From: Melissococcus plutonius ATCC 35311
Lineage (GTDB): Bacteria > Bacillota > Bacilli > Lactobacillales > Enterococcaceae
Direction of reading: 5' to 3'
Length of the DNA stretch: 64,000 nucleotides
Assembly: GCF_000270185.1 (NCBI RefSeq)
Contig: NC_015516.1
Coordinates: 1 to 64,000 of the forward strand
How positions within the stretch are numbered: the first letter of the stretch is position 1; each line of letters begins with the position of its first letter. Shown here one piece after another: positions 13,065 to 24,571 of this stretch. Below the pieces are notes generated by a model. It searched no databases. It saw only the letters and a list, made by a program, of their open reading frames with translations, and had not been told where the DNA came from. A program made the translations under genes and the position numbers.

Positions 13065-13514
13065 ATGAAAGTAATTTTTCTACAAGATGTAAAAGGAAAA
13101 GGAAAAAAGGGAGATATTAAAGAAGTTCCAACGGGCTACGCACAAAACTATTTAATTAAAAATAATTTAGCTCAGGAAGCAAACAAAAAAAATATGAGTA
13201 TGCTACAAGGACAAAAAAAGGCGGAAGAAAAACACAATGCTGAAATTTTAGAAGAAGCAACAAAATTACAGCAATTTTTTGAAAATGAAGACACAGTGAT
13301 TGAAATAAAAGCTAAAGCTGGTGAAGATGGTCGATTATTTGGTTCTATTGCTTCCAAACAAATTGCTGATGCTTTAAATAAGCAATATAAGATAAAGCTA
13401 GACAAGCGGAAAATTGAATTAGAACATCCAATTCGTTCTCTAGGTTATACAAATGTACCAGTTAAGATTCATCCAACTATTACTTCAAAATTAAAAGTAC
13501 ATGTTAGTGAATAA
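13065..13514 (+). CDS. rplI: 50S ribosomal protein L9
   Basis: L9 is an elongated 23S rRNA-binding protein near the L1 stalk that helps keep the reading frame. The 149 residues include [21 protein letters not shown] and [13 protein letters not shown] in the N-terminal domain, a charged central helix and the C-terminal domain from about residue 75. It is probably co-transcribed with gdpP and is followed by a very long terminator. Confidence 0.97.
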   Translation: MKVIFLQDVKGKGKKGDIKEVPTGYAQNYLIKNNLAQEANKKNMSMLQGQKKAEEKHNAEILEEATKLQQFFENEDTVIEIKAKAGEDGRLFGSIASKQIADALNKQYKIKLDKRKIELEHPIRSLGYTNVPVKIHPTITSKLKVHVSE

Positions 13515-13546
13515 TAAATTTTTATATCGATCATTAAAATTTAGTT

Positions 13547-13601
13547 ATAACAGCATTGATTATTTTTATACTTATTAAAAATAATCAATGCTGTTATTTT
13601 T
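13547..13601 (+). terminator. Terminator after rplI
   Basis: A perfect 22-bp stem (13547-13568 with 13576-13597), 7-base loop, then TTTT. Confidence 0.9.
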
Positions 13602-14110
13602 AAAGCTTTAATTTAAAATTATTATTTTTTATTAATTATATAAAAAATATTAAATACTGCTTATTAAATAATAAATTGCTAATTTAGTTAATTATTGCTT
13701 GATGGTATAAATAAAATATTTCTTTAAAAATTATTATATCAAATTCTAATGGTGGAACGAAATATAATCAAATCAATACATAAAAAAATCTAAGAAGACA
13801 ATAAATATTGATAAATCATTTATTTTTATAATCATTGTTACTTAAAACTGACAAATAAAATCTTATAAAAATAAGTTAAAAATTAATGTTCGAATTATTA
13901 TTTAAATATTTATCTATTTAAAATTTTAGTCAAAAATAATATTTTTAACTTTAAATGATAGGTATGTTAGTATTTAAATATAATTACTAATTATTTATTT
14001 GATAATCATTTTGTTTATTAATTATTATTTAATAGCTTATTTCATAAAGGTTTTTCTTTAAAGAAGTAATTCTTTAGTTAAATAGATAGAAGTATACATT
14101 TTTATTTTTT
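13602..14110. other. Very AT-rich gap without a gene (rplI-dnaB)
   Basis: About 500 bases with no supported gene or RNA. An extended -10 (TG at 14113, TAAAAT at 14116-14121) just behind it probably belongs to dnaB. Confidence 0.5.
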
Positions 14111-14162
14111 CTTGTTAAAATGGAAAGACGAATAAGATTCATAGTTGTAGGAGAGAAAACAA

Positions 14163-15530
14163 ATGAATGAATTACTGCAGGATAGAATTCCTCCTCAGAA
14201 TATTGAAGCAGAACAAGCGGTTATCGGCTCTATTTTTTTAGATGCAGATGCTATTGTTGAAGCTATGGAATATGTAGATGCAAAAGATTTTTATCGTCGG
14301 AATCATCAGATTATTTTTCAAGCAATGCTGACTTTAAATAATAAAAATGAAGCTATCGATGTTGTTACAATTAAAGATTGTTTAGAAAAAGAGAATCTCT
14401 TAGAAGATTCGGGTGGACTTAGTTATTTATCAGATCTCGCTTTAGCAGTTCCAACTGCTGCGAATGTTGCTTACTATGCAAAAATTGTTGAACAAAAATC
14501 ATTGTTAAGAAAATTAATTCAATCTGCTACCACAATAGTTACCAATTCTTATGATCAAAGCCAAGATGTAGAAACTATTTTAGCTGATGCTGAAAAAAAT
14601 ATTTTGGAAGTTTCTGAAAAACGTAATCATAGTGGTTTTTTGCCAATTTCTGACGTGTTAAATACAGCAATTGCAACTATTGATCAATTGTATCAAAATA
14701 ATGAAGAAATAACTGGATTACCAACTGGATATCAGGCATTAGATAAAATGACTGCTGGATTACAACCAGAAGAGTTAATTATTTTGGCCGCTCGTCCTTC
14801 GGTTGGTAAAACAGCCTTTGCTTTGAATATTGCACAAAATGTAGGAACTAAAACGGATTGTTCGGTAGCAATATTTAGTTTGGAAATGAGTGCTGAATCA
14901 TTGGTTAATCGTATGCTTTGTTCTGAAGGATCAATTGAAGCGAATCATCTACGTACAGGACAGCTTTCAGAAGAAGAATGGCAAAATTTAATTATTGCAA
15001 TGGGCAGTCTCTCACGAGCAAATATTTATATTGATGATACGCCAGGAATTAAAATAACTGAAATTCGTGCAAAATGTCGTAAATTGGCACAAGAAAAAGG
15101 CAATCTTGGGCTTATTTTAATCGATTATTTACAATTAATTGAGGGAACTGGTAGGGAAAATAGGCAACAAGAAGTTTCAGAAATTTCGCGTCAATTAAAA
15201 AAATTAGCTAAAGAGCTAAAGGTGCCAGTCTTAGCTCTTTCTCAGCTCTCACGTGGCGTAGAGCAGAGACAAGATAAGCGACCAGTATTAAGTGATATTA
15301 GAGAATCAGGATCCATTGAACAAGATGCTGATATTGTAGCTTTTCTTTATCGAGAAGACTATTATGATCGAAATGACGAGGAAGAAAACGAAAATGATTC
15401 ACCAAAGGCAGATAATATTGTTGAAGTAATTATTGAAAAAAACAGAAGCGGTGCTAGAGGTACAGTAGAGTTATTATTCATTAAAGAATATAATAAGTTT
15501 TCTTCTTTATCACTAAGAACGGGATTTTAA
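14163..15530 (+). CDS. dnaB: Replicative DNA helicase DnaB
   Basis: DnaB (DnaC in B. subtilis naming) is the hexameric helicase that unwinds DNA ahead of the replication fork. The 455 residues have the N-terminal domain beginning with RIPPQNIEAEQAVIGS, and the RecA-like domain with Walker A AARPSVGKTAFALN near residue 210 and Walker B LILIDYLQLI near 320. DIRESGSIEQDAD is conserved in this family. No intein is present. It is transcribed alone, from a probable extended -10 promoter at 14113. Confidence 0.97.
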   Translation: MNELLQDRIPPQNIEAEQAVIGSIFLDADAIVEAMEYVDAKDFYRRNHQIIFQAMLTLNNKNEAIDVVTIKDCLEKENLLEDSGGLSYLSDLALAVPTAANVAYYAKIVEQKSLLRKLIQSATTIVTNSYDQSQDVETILADAEKNILEVSEKRNHSGFLPISDVLNTAIATIDQLYQNNEEITGLPTGYQALDKMTAGLQPEELIILAARPSVGKTAFALNIAQNVGTKTDCSVAIFSLEMSAESLVNRMLCSEGSIEANHLRTGQLSEEEWQNLIIAMGSLSRANIYIDDTPGIKITEIRAKCRKLAQEKGNLGLILIDYLQLIEGTGRENRQQEVSEISRQLKKLAKELKVPVLALSQLSRGVEQRQDKRPVLSDIRESGSIEQDADIVAFLYREDYYDRNDEEENENDSPKADNIVEVIIEKNRSGARGTVELLFIKEYNKFSSLSLRTGF

Positions 15531-15551
15531 TTGCCGTTTAATTATTTACTG

Positions 15552-15596
15552 TAAAAAAATGTATCTTTACTAGGTGCATTTTTTTTATGTCTTTAT
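15552..15596 (+). terminator. Probable terminator after dnaB
   Basis: An A-rich arm (AAAAAAATG at 15554) pairs with CATTTTTTT near 15582, giving a U-rich tail. The stem is weak but well placed. The rest of the gap to 15911 is very AT-rich without a gene. Confidence 0.55.
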
Positions 15597-15911
15597 ATGT
15601 CAAGATAATAGTAATTTGGTGCTAAGATTAAATTAATTCAAATTCTAATGGCATTTTTTATACATGAAAAATATCTCTAAATGATTTCATTTATAAAATT
15701 ATTGAAACAAGATAACCATCTTTTTATAGTAAAATTGTTGATTAAAGAAAAAAATTAAAAATTAAGTAATTTTATTTTTAAATTTCTAATTAATTTTTGT
15801 AGTATTCTTTATTAAAATTCGTATTTATATATTTTTTTGTTTTTATTTTAAATAATCATTCGTATTTAAAGCTATTTTTATTTTTATTTTTATTTAATGT
15901 TCGAATTTTTA

Positions 15912-15940
15912 TTGAAAATTTTTACGATTATTGTTAGAAT
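15912..15940 (+). promoter_or_regulatory. Promoter of purA
   Basis: TTGAAA (15912-15917), a 17-base spacer and TAGAAT (15935-15940) with a TG extension. Transcription would begin near 15947. Confidence 0.65.
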
Positions 15941-15965
15941 GATTAAGAAAAATAATTTAAAATGA

Positions 15966-17267
<1,302 letters not shown>

Positions 17268-17361
17268 TTTAAATTATAATTACTAAACGAAAAATCAATT
17301 ACTTTCTTTAATCCTTCACTAATGAATAAATAAGTATATTCTATCAATAGCTTTTTTCCTT

Positions 17362-17408
17362 ATAAAAGAAGACCTGCATATTTATTAAATACGCAGGTCT
17401 TCTTTTAT
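17362..17408. terminator. Bidirectional terminator purA / ABC-F gene
   Basis: A 16-bp perfect stem (17362-17377 with 17393-17408) between convergent genes. A-rich and T-rich flanks serve both directions. Confidence 0.9.
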
Positions 17409-17412
17409 TTAA

Positions 17413-19044
17413 TTAAATTTCGTTCTTAAACAATTGATTCATTTGTTTCAAGATATCTTCATTACCTAAAAATTCATCATAGGTCGTTTCAGCGCGATCA
17501 ATTATTCCCTTGGTTGAAATAGCAATAATTCGGTTTGCTAAAGTTTGAATAAACTGATGATCATGCGAGGTAAACAAAATAGCGCTAGAAAAAGCAATCA
17601 ACCCATCGTTTAAAGCTGTAATGGACTCCAAGTCTAAATGATTGGTTGGATCATCTAAAATCAACGTATTTGCCTTAGAAAGCATCATTTTAGAAAGCAT
17701 CACTCTTACTTTTTCTCCACCTGATAAAACATTGACAGGTTTTAAGACTTCTTCTCCGGAAAATAGCATTCTTCCTAAAAAGCTTCTTAAGAAAGTATTA
17801 TCATCTTCTTCCTTACTTGCAAATTGACGAAGCCAATCTAAAATTGTTAGGTTGGTATTAAAATCTTTTGTAGTATCTTTTGGTAGATAAGCTTGACTCG
17901 TTGTGACACCCCAACGTACAGAACCACTATCAGGCTTAATTTCTCCCATGATGACCTTTATCAGTGTCGTTGTGACAATATCGTTGTCTGAAATAAATGC
18001 AACTTTATCTTCTCTATTTAGGGTAAAGGAAAGATTATCAATTATTTTTTTCCCTTCAATTGTTACGGTGATATTATCAACTTGTAATAGGTCATTTCCA
18101 ATTTCACGTTCGGGTTTAAAGCCAATAAATGGATAACGACGTGAAGAAGGTTGAATATCATCTAGAGTGATTTTCTCTAACATTTTTTTTCTAGAAGTTG
18201 CTTGTTTTGATTTTGAAGCATTTGCACTAAATCGTGCAATGAAATCTTGTAGTTCTTTGATTTGTTCTTCTTTTTTAGCATTTTGCTCTGTTTGTAATTT
18301 TGTTGCTAATTGACTAGATTCTAACCAAAAATCATAATTTCCAACATATAACTTAATTTTTCCAAAATCAAGGTCAGCCATATGGGTACAGACCTTGTTT
18401 AAAAAATGTCGGTCATGAGAAACAACAATAATTGTATTGTCAAAATTGATTAAAAATTCTTCTAACCAAGCAATAGAGCGAGTATCTAAACCGTTAGTTG
18501 GTTCATCTAAAAGTAAGACATCTGGCTTACCAAAAAGTGACTGAGCAAGCAATACTTTGACCTTTTGACCTGCTGTTAATTCACTCATTTTTTGATTATG
18601 CAAATCTTCTTGAATGTTTAATCCTTGCAACAAAACAGCAGCTTCTGGTTCAGCTTCCCAGCCATTTAATTCTGCAAATTCACCTTCTAGTTCAGCAGCT
18701 CGAATCCCATCTTGGTCAGAAAAATCAGTTTTCATATAGATAGCATCTTTTTCCTTCATTATTTCATAAAGTTGTTTATGACCCATAATGACAGTTTCCA
18801 AAACAGTATATTCTTCATAATCAAAATGATTTTGTTTTAAAGTAGCTAAACGTGCATTTGGATCAAGAGAAACAACACCAGTAGTAGGTGCAATATCACC
18901 AGATAGAATCTTTAAAAAAGTCGATTTTCCAGCACCATTTGCACCAATCAATCCATAACAATTTCCAGAAGTAAATTTGATGTTTACATCATCAAAAAGC
19001 TTTCGATCTGAAAATTGTAAACTTACATCATTTACAGTAATCAA
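17413..19044 (-). CDS. ABC-F family ATPase, YkpA/YbiT type
   Basis: ABC-F proteins have two nucleotide-binding domains and no membrane part; they act on the ribosome E site. The 543 residues resemble B. subtilis YkpA and E. coli YbiT rather than known antibiotic-resistance members. NBD1 has GLIGANGAGKST near residue 32 and LLLDEPTNGLD near 178. A charged linker lies around 230-300. NBD2 has a degenerate Walker A (ISDNDIVTTT), which I recall being also unusual in YkpA, then LSGGEKVRVM. Its Walker B reads LILDDPTNHLD, with Asp in place of the usual catalytic Glu. The cellular role is not known. Confidence 0.9.
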   Translation of the reverse strand: MITVNDVSLQFSDRKLFDDVNIKFTSGNCYGLIGANGAGKSTFLKILSGDIAPTTGVVSLDPNARLATLKQNHFDYEEYTVLETVIMGHKQLYEIMKEKDAIYMKTDFSDQDGIRAAELEGEFAELNGWEAEPEAAVLLQGLNIQEDLHNQKMSELTAGQKVKVLLAQSLFGKPDVLLLDEPTNGLDTRSIAWLEEFLINFDNTIIVVSHDRHFLNKVCTHMADLDFGKIKLYVGNYDFWLESSQLATKLQTEQNAKKEEQIKELQDFIARFSANASKSKQATSRKKMLEKITLDDIQPSSRRYPFIGFKPEREIGNDLLQVDNITVTIEGKKIIDNLSFTLNREDKVAFISDNDIVTTTLIKVIMGEIKPDSGSVRWGVTTSQAYLPKDTTKDFNTNLTILDWLRQFASKEEDDNTFLRSFLGRMLFSGEEVLKPVNVLSGGEKVRVMLSKMMLSKANTLILDDPTNHLDLESITALNDGLIAFSSAILFTSHDHQFIQTLANRIIAISTKGIIDRAETTYDEFLGNEDILKQMNQLFKNEI

Positions 19045-19710
19045 TAGTTTTCCTCACTTTTTTCTAGTTTGAAGTTCTTTGCACATTATAGCGAGTAACG
19101 AAAAACTTTTCAAGTTAGCTTGAATTCTAGCACTACCAAATTAAGTTTATTTTTAATGAATGATTTTCTTAATAGGATAATTTTTCATAATGATCAAGAT
19201 GAACTAATAATAATTCCTTTCTATACTAAGAAAACTAAACCTATTTTTATAAAAAATTAAGAGAATTGTTTCACATGAAACAACATTCAAAAAAATACAT
19301 CATTTTAACTACTAAAATAGATGTTTTTAATAATAGATTAACTATAATAGCATTAAGGATAAAAATTAATATACTAGATTTATAGTTAGATTAATAAAAA
19401 ATGAATGATTGGTTATTTTTAAATATATAATAATAAAAAATTTATAATTAATGATGTTATTTATTATTTTTATTAAAAAAATACGATATAATGAATAAAA
19501 TAATAGAGATCATTACATTTAATTTTAAATGATTTTGCTTACTAATTTTTTACAATTCTACAAAATTAGAATAAATTCACTACTTTAAAGATTGGATTAA
19601 TCGATTAATACAATTAGTATATGAGAACTTTTCTAGAATCATTTTATATTTTTAAATATTTTTCAAGTAATCTTATTATAGATAGATGTATTATTAGGAG
19701 TACATAGGAT
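19045..19710. other. AT-rich gap holding only a parS-like site
   Basis: The 666 bases between the divergent ABC-F gene and the PTS regulator show no gene. The parS-like site at 19267 is the one clear element. A ribosome site (TTAGGAGT) lies at 19694. Confidence 0.5.
19267..19282. promoter_or_regulatory. parS-like site 3 (one mismatch)
   Basis: TGTTTCACATGAAACA differs from the perfect parS sequence at one central base (A for G). Degenerate sites with one change can still bind ParB in other bacteria. It lies 9.3 kb from site 1. Confidence 0.7.
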
Positions 19711-22580
19711 ATGAAAAGAATTGAACGAATTTATTATTATGTAAAAGAGAAAACTAATACTTCCTCCTCTTTTTTATTTAAAGAAATAGATGGAGTTACA
19801 ACGAAAGAAATAGCGGAGGCTCTAAATATTCAGCGTACAAATGTCAGCAAGGATTTAAATCAATTGGTTAGAGAAGGCAGATTAAAGAAATATGATGGAC
19901 GACCTGTACGCTATATAGAATTAAATGATACAACAAACTATCAACTAACTGAAAAAAATATACGAAAAGTTATATGGAAAATGAAATCAGTAAAGTATCG
20001 AAAAAGAAATATCCATCATTGGCAGTGGACAATTCTCATCATAAGAAATTATCAAAAAAAAATGGGCAAGATATGTTTAAAGAAATGGTTGGTGCTTCTG
20101 ATAGTATGAAAACTGTTATCGAACAGGCAAAGGCCGCCATTTTATATCCACCTAAGGGATTAAATTGTTTAATCACAGGTCCTACTGGTTCTGGAAAAAC
20201 TTACTTTGCTCATGCGATGTTTCAATATGCCCAATTACATCAAATTGTTTCTAAAAATAAGGAATTAATTGTATTTAACTGTGCAGATTATGCGAATAAC
20301 CCTGAATTATTAATGGCTCATTTATTTGGTTATGCCCAAGGGGCGTTTACAGGAGCAACAAAAACGCATGAGGGAATTATTCATGAAGCAGATGGAGGAA
20401 TTTTATTTTTAGATGAAGTGCATCGTTTACCACCAGAAGGACAAGAAATGATTTTTTATTTTATGGATCATGGAACCTATTCACGTTTAGGAGAAACAGG
20501 AAAAAATAGAAAGGCAGATGTACATATTATTTATGCTACAACCGAAAATCCTGCCTCTACTTTATTAGGTACTTTTGTTCGTCGTATTCCTATTATGATC
20601 CAGTTACCACAGTTTATTGATCGACCTGCAAAAGAAAAAATTGAGTTATTAAGGTTAATGATTGCTATGGAGGCTACTCGAATTAACCGTCGAATTTCTG
20701 TGACTAGGGAAGTCGTTGAAACGTTAATTAGTAGTGTGACCTATGGAAACATCGGTCAATTAAAGTCAAATGTACAATTTGTAACTGCTCAATGTTTTTT
20801 AAACCAAATGAACCAAGATGAGTTAGTCATAACAAAAGAGGAATTACCAGAAACAATCAAAAAAGAAATAGTTCAATTGGTAGACAATCAGAAATCTTCT
20901 GAGGAATTATCACCCTATCTAGAATCTATAATGACCATCACACCTAATGAATCTTTGGTAACCATTCGTTCTGATTCTTATGAATTACCTTATAATTTAT
21001 ATGAAATTATTGGTGATAAGGCAGAACTTTTAAGAGCTGAAGGAATGAGTCAAGAATATATCAACAATTTTATTACAACAGATATTAATATTCATCTAAA
21101 ATCTTTTTATAAAGAGCATGATTTTACAATTGGCGCAGGAGATAAACTTTATGAGATTATTGACCCTGAAATAATTCAACTAACAAAAAAAATTTATGCA
21201 TTTGCCCAAAAAAACCTAGGTTATACCTTACAATCAAATTTTATTTACGCAATGGGATTACATATTAGTTCTTTTTTCAAACGCATTCAATTAGGTGAAG
21301 AGATTAATCGGCCATTAAATAAAAACATTCATGATTTAGTATTAGATTACCCAGCAGAATTTAAAACTGCTCAAGCTATCAAAAAAATGATTGAAGAAAA
21401 TTATCAACAGCAAATTATGGAAATAGAAAGCTATTACTTAGCTGTTTTACTGATTTCATTAAGAAAAAATCCCAAGGTAGGTCATATTGGAGTGGTAGTT
21501 GCTGCCCATGGCAATAGTACTGCTACTAGTATGGTACAAGTTGCTGTTCAATTATTAAATGCGACGAATTTACAAGCGATAGATATGCCGCTAGAAATTT
21601 CACCTAAAAAAATATTAATAAAAATTATTTCAGCAGTGAAAGAAGTGAATGAAGGAAGAGGAGTGATTCTTTTAGTAGATATGGGCTCTTTAGGAACATT
21701 TACGAATGAAATTATTCAACAAACAAATATTGATGTTCGGGTAGTTGACATGGTGACCACTTCACTAGTAATTGAAACAGCTAGAAAAACAGCCTTAATA
21801 GATACACAGTTAGATGAATTATATCAGTCATTGAAAAACTTTTATGGCTATGCAAATAATCAGAAAAATCATTTAAAAAAAATAACTAAAGAGAATACCT
21901 TTCCTGAAAAACAACTGGCAATCATTGCAATTTGTGCTTCTGGTGAAGGAACAGCAAAGCGAATTAAAGAGATTATTGAAACAACTATTTTAACAAAAAT
22001 AGATTTTTCAATAAGAGTTTTTCCAGTATCAGTTGTAGATAGCCAACAACAAATAAAAAAATTACAAAGGGATTATCAGATTTTGGCAACAACTGGTATA
22101 GCAAGTCCGAATAGTTCTATACCTTTTATCGCTATAGAGGAATTTTTCTCAGGTAAGGCAGTTGGACGTATCATTGATTTAATCAATCAAACGACAAACA
22201 AAGTAGAAAAGCTAACATTGAATGTTGAACAGGCAAAGAAATTATGCATTCAGTATATGGATCAGAGTTATTTATTTATTAATCCAAATAAGTTGATTGA
22301 ACCACTCTGGCAAACAGCAGAAACGATTCATCAAAAATTTTCACTAACCATAGATTATGCTTTTTATGTGAATTTAATTATGCATTTAGCTGGTGCCTTA
22401 GAAAGAATTCTGCAACATTCCTCATTGGCTGTAAACAATAAACAATTAATAGCACTAAACCAGGAACCTATTTACAAAGAGACCAAAAAAATAATTGAGG
22501 AATTAGAAAGAACTTTGAATGTAGAATGGACAAAAGAAGAAATTTATTATGTTGTTCAAATGATAAAGAATACACTGTGA
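19711..22580 (+). pseudogene. LevR/MptR-like sigma-54-dependent PTS activator, frameshifted
   Basis: LevR-type activators work with sigma-54 RNA polymerase and are controlled by PTS phosphorylation. Two frames together make one full protein. The first (19711-20109) carries the N-terminal winged helix (GVTTKEIAEALNIQRTNVSK). The second (19974-22580) carries the AAA+ domain with GPTGSGKTYF and the sigma-54 contact loop GAFTGATK, PRD1 near residue 380, an EIIA-like part (VVVAAHGNST), an EIIB-like part (AICASGEGTAK) and PRD2. The switch is -1 and must occur between a stop at 19950-19952 in the second frame and the end of the first. An A7 tract at 19952-19958 sits at the start of that window. Either the gene is broken, the assembly has an error, or slippage rescues it. 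The 868-residue part could be made alone but lacks the DNA-binding domain. Confidence 0.8.
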
Positions 22581-22584
22581 TCTA

Positions 22585-22636
22585 AAAGAATACACTACAA
22601 GCATTTAATTTTTCTTTGCTTGTAGTGTATTCTTTT
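22585..22636 (+). terminator. Terminator after the PTS regulator
   Basis: A perfect 19-bp stem (22585-22603 with 22617-22635) running into a T-run. It separates the regulator from the PTS operon. Confidence 0.9.
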
Positions 22637-22681
22637 TGCTGAATAGAGCTAACTAACAAGGAAAAAATAAATACACTAAAG

Positions 22682-22698
22682 TTGGCATATGAATTGCT
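22682..22698 (+). promoter_or_regulatory. Sigma-54 (-24/-12) promoter of the mannose-family PTS operon
   Basis: TTGGCATATGAATTGCT: the GG and GC doublets are separated by ten bases exactly as in the sigma-54 consensus TGGCAC-N5-TTGCW. It lies about 180 bases before the first PTS gene and just behind a LevR-type activator gene, the arrangement known for Listeria and Enterococcus mpt operons. Confidence 0.85.
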
Positions 22699-22877
22699 TT
22701 AATAATCTATGTACAGAGTATTTGAATAAAGTAGAAAGAAAGATTACTGAATAAATCTCTTATTTTGGTAATAATTTAAAAAATATAGTAGTTTAATTAA
22801 TATATAATAAATGAATTTCTACTGAATAATTGCTAAAAAAATTACAAAATGGATGATTTAGGAGAAAATAATAAAAC

Positions 22878-23393
22878 ATGGGAATGGATATCCGATTAGT
22901 TAGAATTGATGATCGCCTACTTCATGGTCAAGTAGCTACTGTTTGGACAAAAGCAACAAAGATAAACAGAATTTTAATTGTTAGTGATAAGGTAGCTGAA
23001 GATATACTTAGAAAAAATCTGCTTATTCAAGCAGCACCACCAGAAGTACTTGTGAATATATTGCCGATTCAAAAAATGATTGATATTTATCTAGATGAGC
23101 GATTTGATCATTTTAAAGCAATGTTATTGTTTACCAATCCAACCGACGTAGTAAGGATAATTAAAGGAGGAATAAAGATTACTGAAATTAATGTTGGTGG
23201 TATGAGTTTTCAAATTGGAAAACAAATGATTACTAATGCAATAGCTGTTGATCAAACAGATATTGCGGCATTTAACTACTTGCACAATCAGGGCATCCAA
23301 TTAGAAATTCGTAAGGTGGTTACAGATAGTCGATTAGACATGATGAATCTATTAAAAAAAGAAAATTTGGTTAAAGATTTGCAAATAAATTGA
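22878..23393 (+). CDS. PTS mannose-family enzyme IIB (stand-alone)
   Basis: EIIB carries phosphate from EIIA to the incoming sugar. The 171 residues show the family core RLVRIDDRLLHGQVATVWTK with the phosphorylated His16. It resembles the EIIB half of the next gene but has no EIIA domain. It sits first in the operon behind the sigma-54 promoter. Enterococcal and Listeria mpt regions also have an extra EIIB-like gene, so it may be a regulator-linked paralogue. The start ATG follows AGGAGA at 12 bases; ATG 22884 is a possible alternative. Confidence 0.9.
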   Translation: MGMDIRLVRIDDRLLHGQVATVWTKATKINRILIVSDKVAEDILRKNLLIQAAPPEVLVNILPIQKMIDIYLDERFDHFKAMLLFTNPTDVVRIIKGGIKITEINVGGMSFQIGKQMITNAIAVDQTDIAAFNYLHNQGIQLEIRKVVTDSRLDMMNLLKKENLVKDLQIN

Positions 23394-23423
23394 GAGGATG
23401 TGATTCATGAATAATCATTGTAA

Positions 23424-23497
23424 GAAATAGAGGGAATATTTAAATAGATCTTGGTTAAATAATTACTGATGAATAATTTTATTCTCTATTTCTTTTG
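23424..23497 (+). terminator. Possible internal terminator or attenuator in the PTS operon
   Basis: AGAAATAGAG (from about 23424) can pair with CTCTATTTCT (about 23483-23492) at the ends of a larger fold, followed by TTTTGG. It lies between the single EIIB gene and the EIIAB gene, so it could lower read-through. Confidence 0.45.
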
Positions 23498-23538
23498 GTA
23501 AAAATAAAATTAAAACTAAATAGGAGGTATCAAAAAAT

Positions 23539-24534
23539 ATGGTGGGGATTATTCTTGCCAGTCATGGAGAGTTTGCTAAAGGCATTTTACAATCCGGTTC
23601 CATGATTTTTGGTGAACAAGAAAACGTACAAGCAGTTACCTTAATGCCTAGTGAGGAACCCGATAATTTGAAAGACAAATTGCAACAGGCAATTAGCCAA
23701 CTTGAAAAAGAAACGGAAATTTTATTTTTGGTTGATCTTTGGGGCGGTACACCATTTAATCAAATGAATAATTTATACGAAGAACATAAAGACAAGTGGG
23801 CAATTGTTACCGGTTTAAATTTACCCATGTTAATTGAAGCCTACTCTTCAAGGCTATCGATGAACAGTGCACAAGAAATTGCTGCTCATCTTGTAACAGC
23901 TGCTAAGGAAGGGATCAAAATCAAACCGGAAAGCTTGGAACCAAAAGTACCACAAGCAGCGGCACCAGCAACAGATAAACAGCCAAAAGGAGCGCTTCCG
24001 AAAGGAACAGTTGTGGGAGATGGGAAAATAAAATATGTTTTAGTTCGTATCGATTCTCGTCTATTGCATGGTCAAGTTGCAACAGCTTGGACGAAGGCAA
24101 CGAATCCTAATCGAATTATTGTTGTTTCTGACTCTGTAGCAAAAGATGATTTACGTAAAAAGTTGGTTGAACAAGCATCACCACCCGGTGTAAAGGCAAA
24201 TGTAATTCCAATTCAAAAAATGATTGATATTGCAAAAGATCCAAGGTTTGGTAATACAAAAGCTTTATTGTTATTTGAGAATCCAGAAGATGTTTTGAAA
24301 GTCATTAATGCTGGTGTAGATATCCAAGAAGTGAATGTGGGATCTATGGCACATTCTGTTGGGAAGGTTGTAGTAAGTAAAGTATTATCCATGGGTAAAG
24401 ACGACGTAGATGCTTTTGAACAGATGAAACAAAAAGGTGTAAAATTTAATGTAAAAAAAGTACCCAACGATTCTAATGGAAATATGGATGATTTAGTTCA
24501 AAAAGCAAAAACTGAATTATCACAACAGTCTTAA
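23539..24534 (+). CDS. PTS mannose-family enzyme IIAB
   Basis: A fused EIIA-EIIB protein that takes phosphate from HPr and passes it to sugar entering through EIIC-EIID. The 331 residues contain an EIIA domain with phosphorylatable His9 in GIILASHGEFA, an Ala/Pro/Lys-rich linker near residues 135-160, and an EIIB domain with His177 in RIDSRLLHGQVATAWTK. An AGGAGG site lies upstream. It is a ManX-type component whose likely substrates are mannose and glucose. Confidence 0.95.
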   Translation: MVGIILASHGEFAKGILQSGSMIFGEQENVQAVTLMPSEEPDNLKDKLQQAISQLEKETEILFLVDLWGGTPFNQMNNLYEEHKDKWAIVTGLNLPMLIEAYSSRLSMNSAQEIAAHLVTAAKEGIKIKPESLEPKVPQAAAPATDKQPKGALPKGTVVGDGKIKYVLVRIDSRLLHGQVATAWTKATNPNRIIVVSDSVAKDDLRKKLVEQASPPGVKANVIPIQKMIDIAKDPRFGNTKALLLFENPEDVLKVINAGVDIQEVNVGSMAHSVGKVVVSKVLSMGKDDVDAFEQMKQKGVKFNVKKVPNDSNGNMDDLVQKAKTELSQQS

Positions 24535-24571
24535 TACAAGAAATATAAATTATTAAACTAGGAGGTTTATT

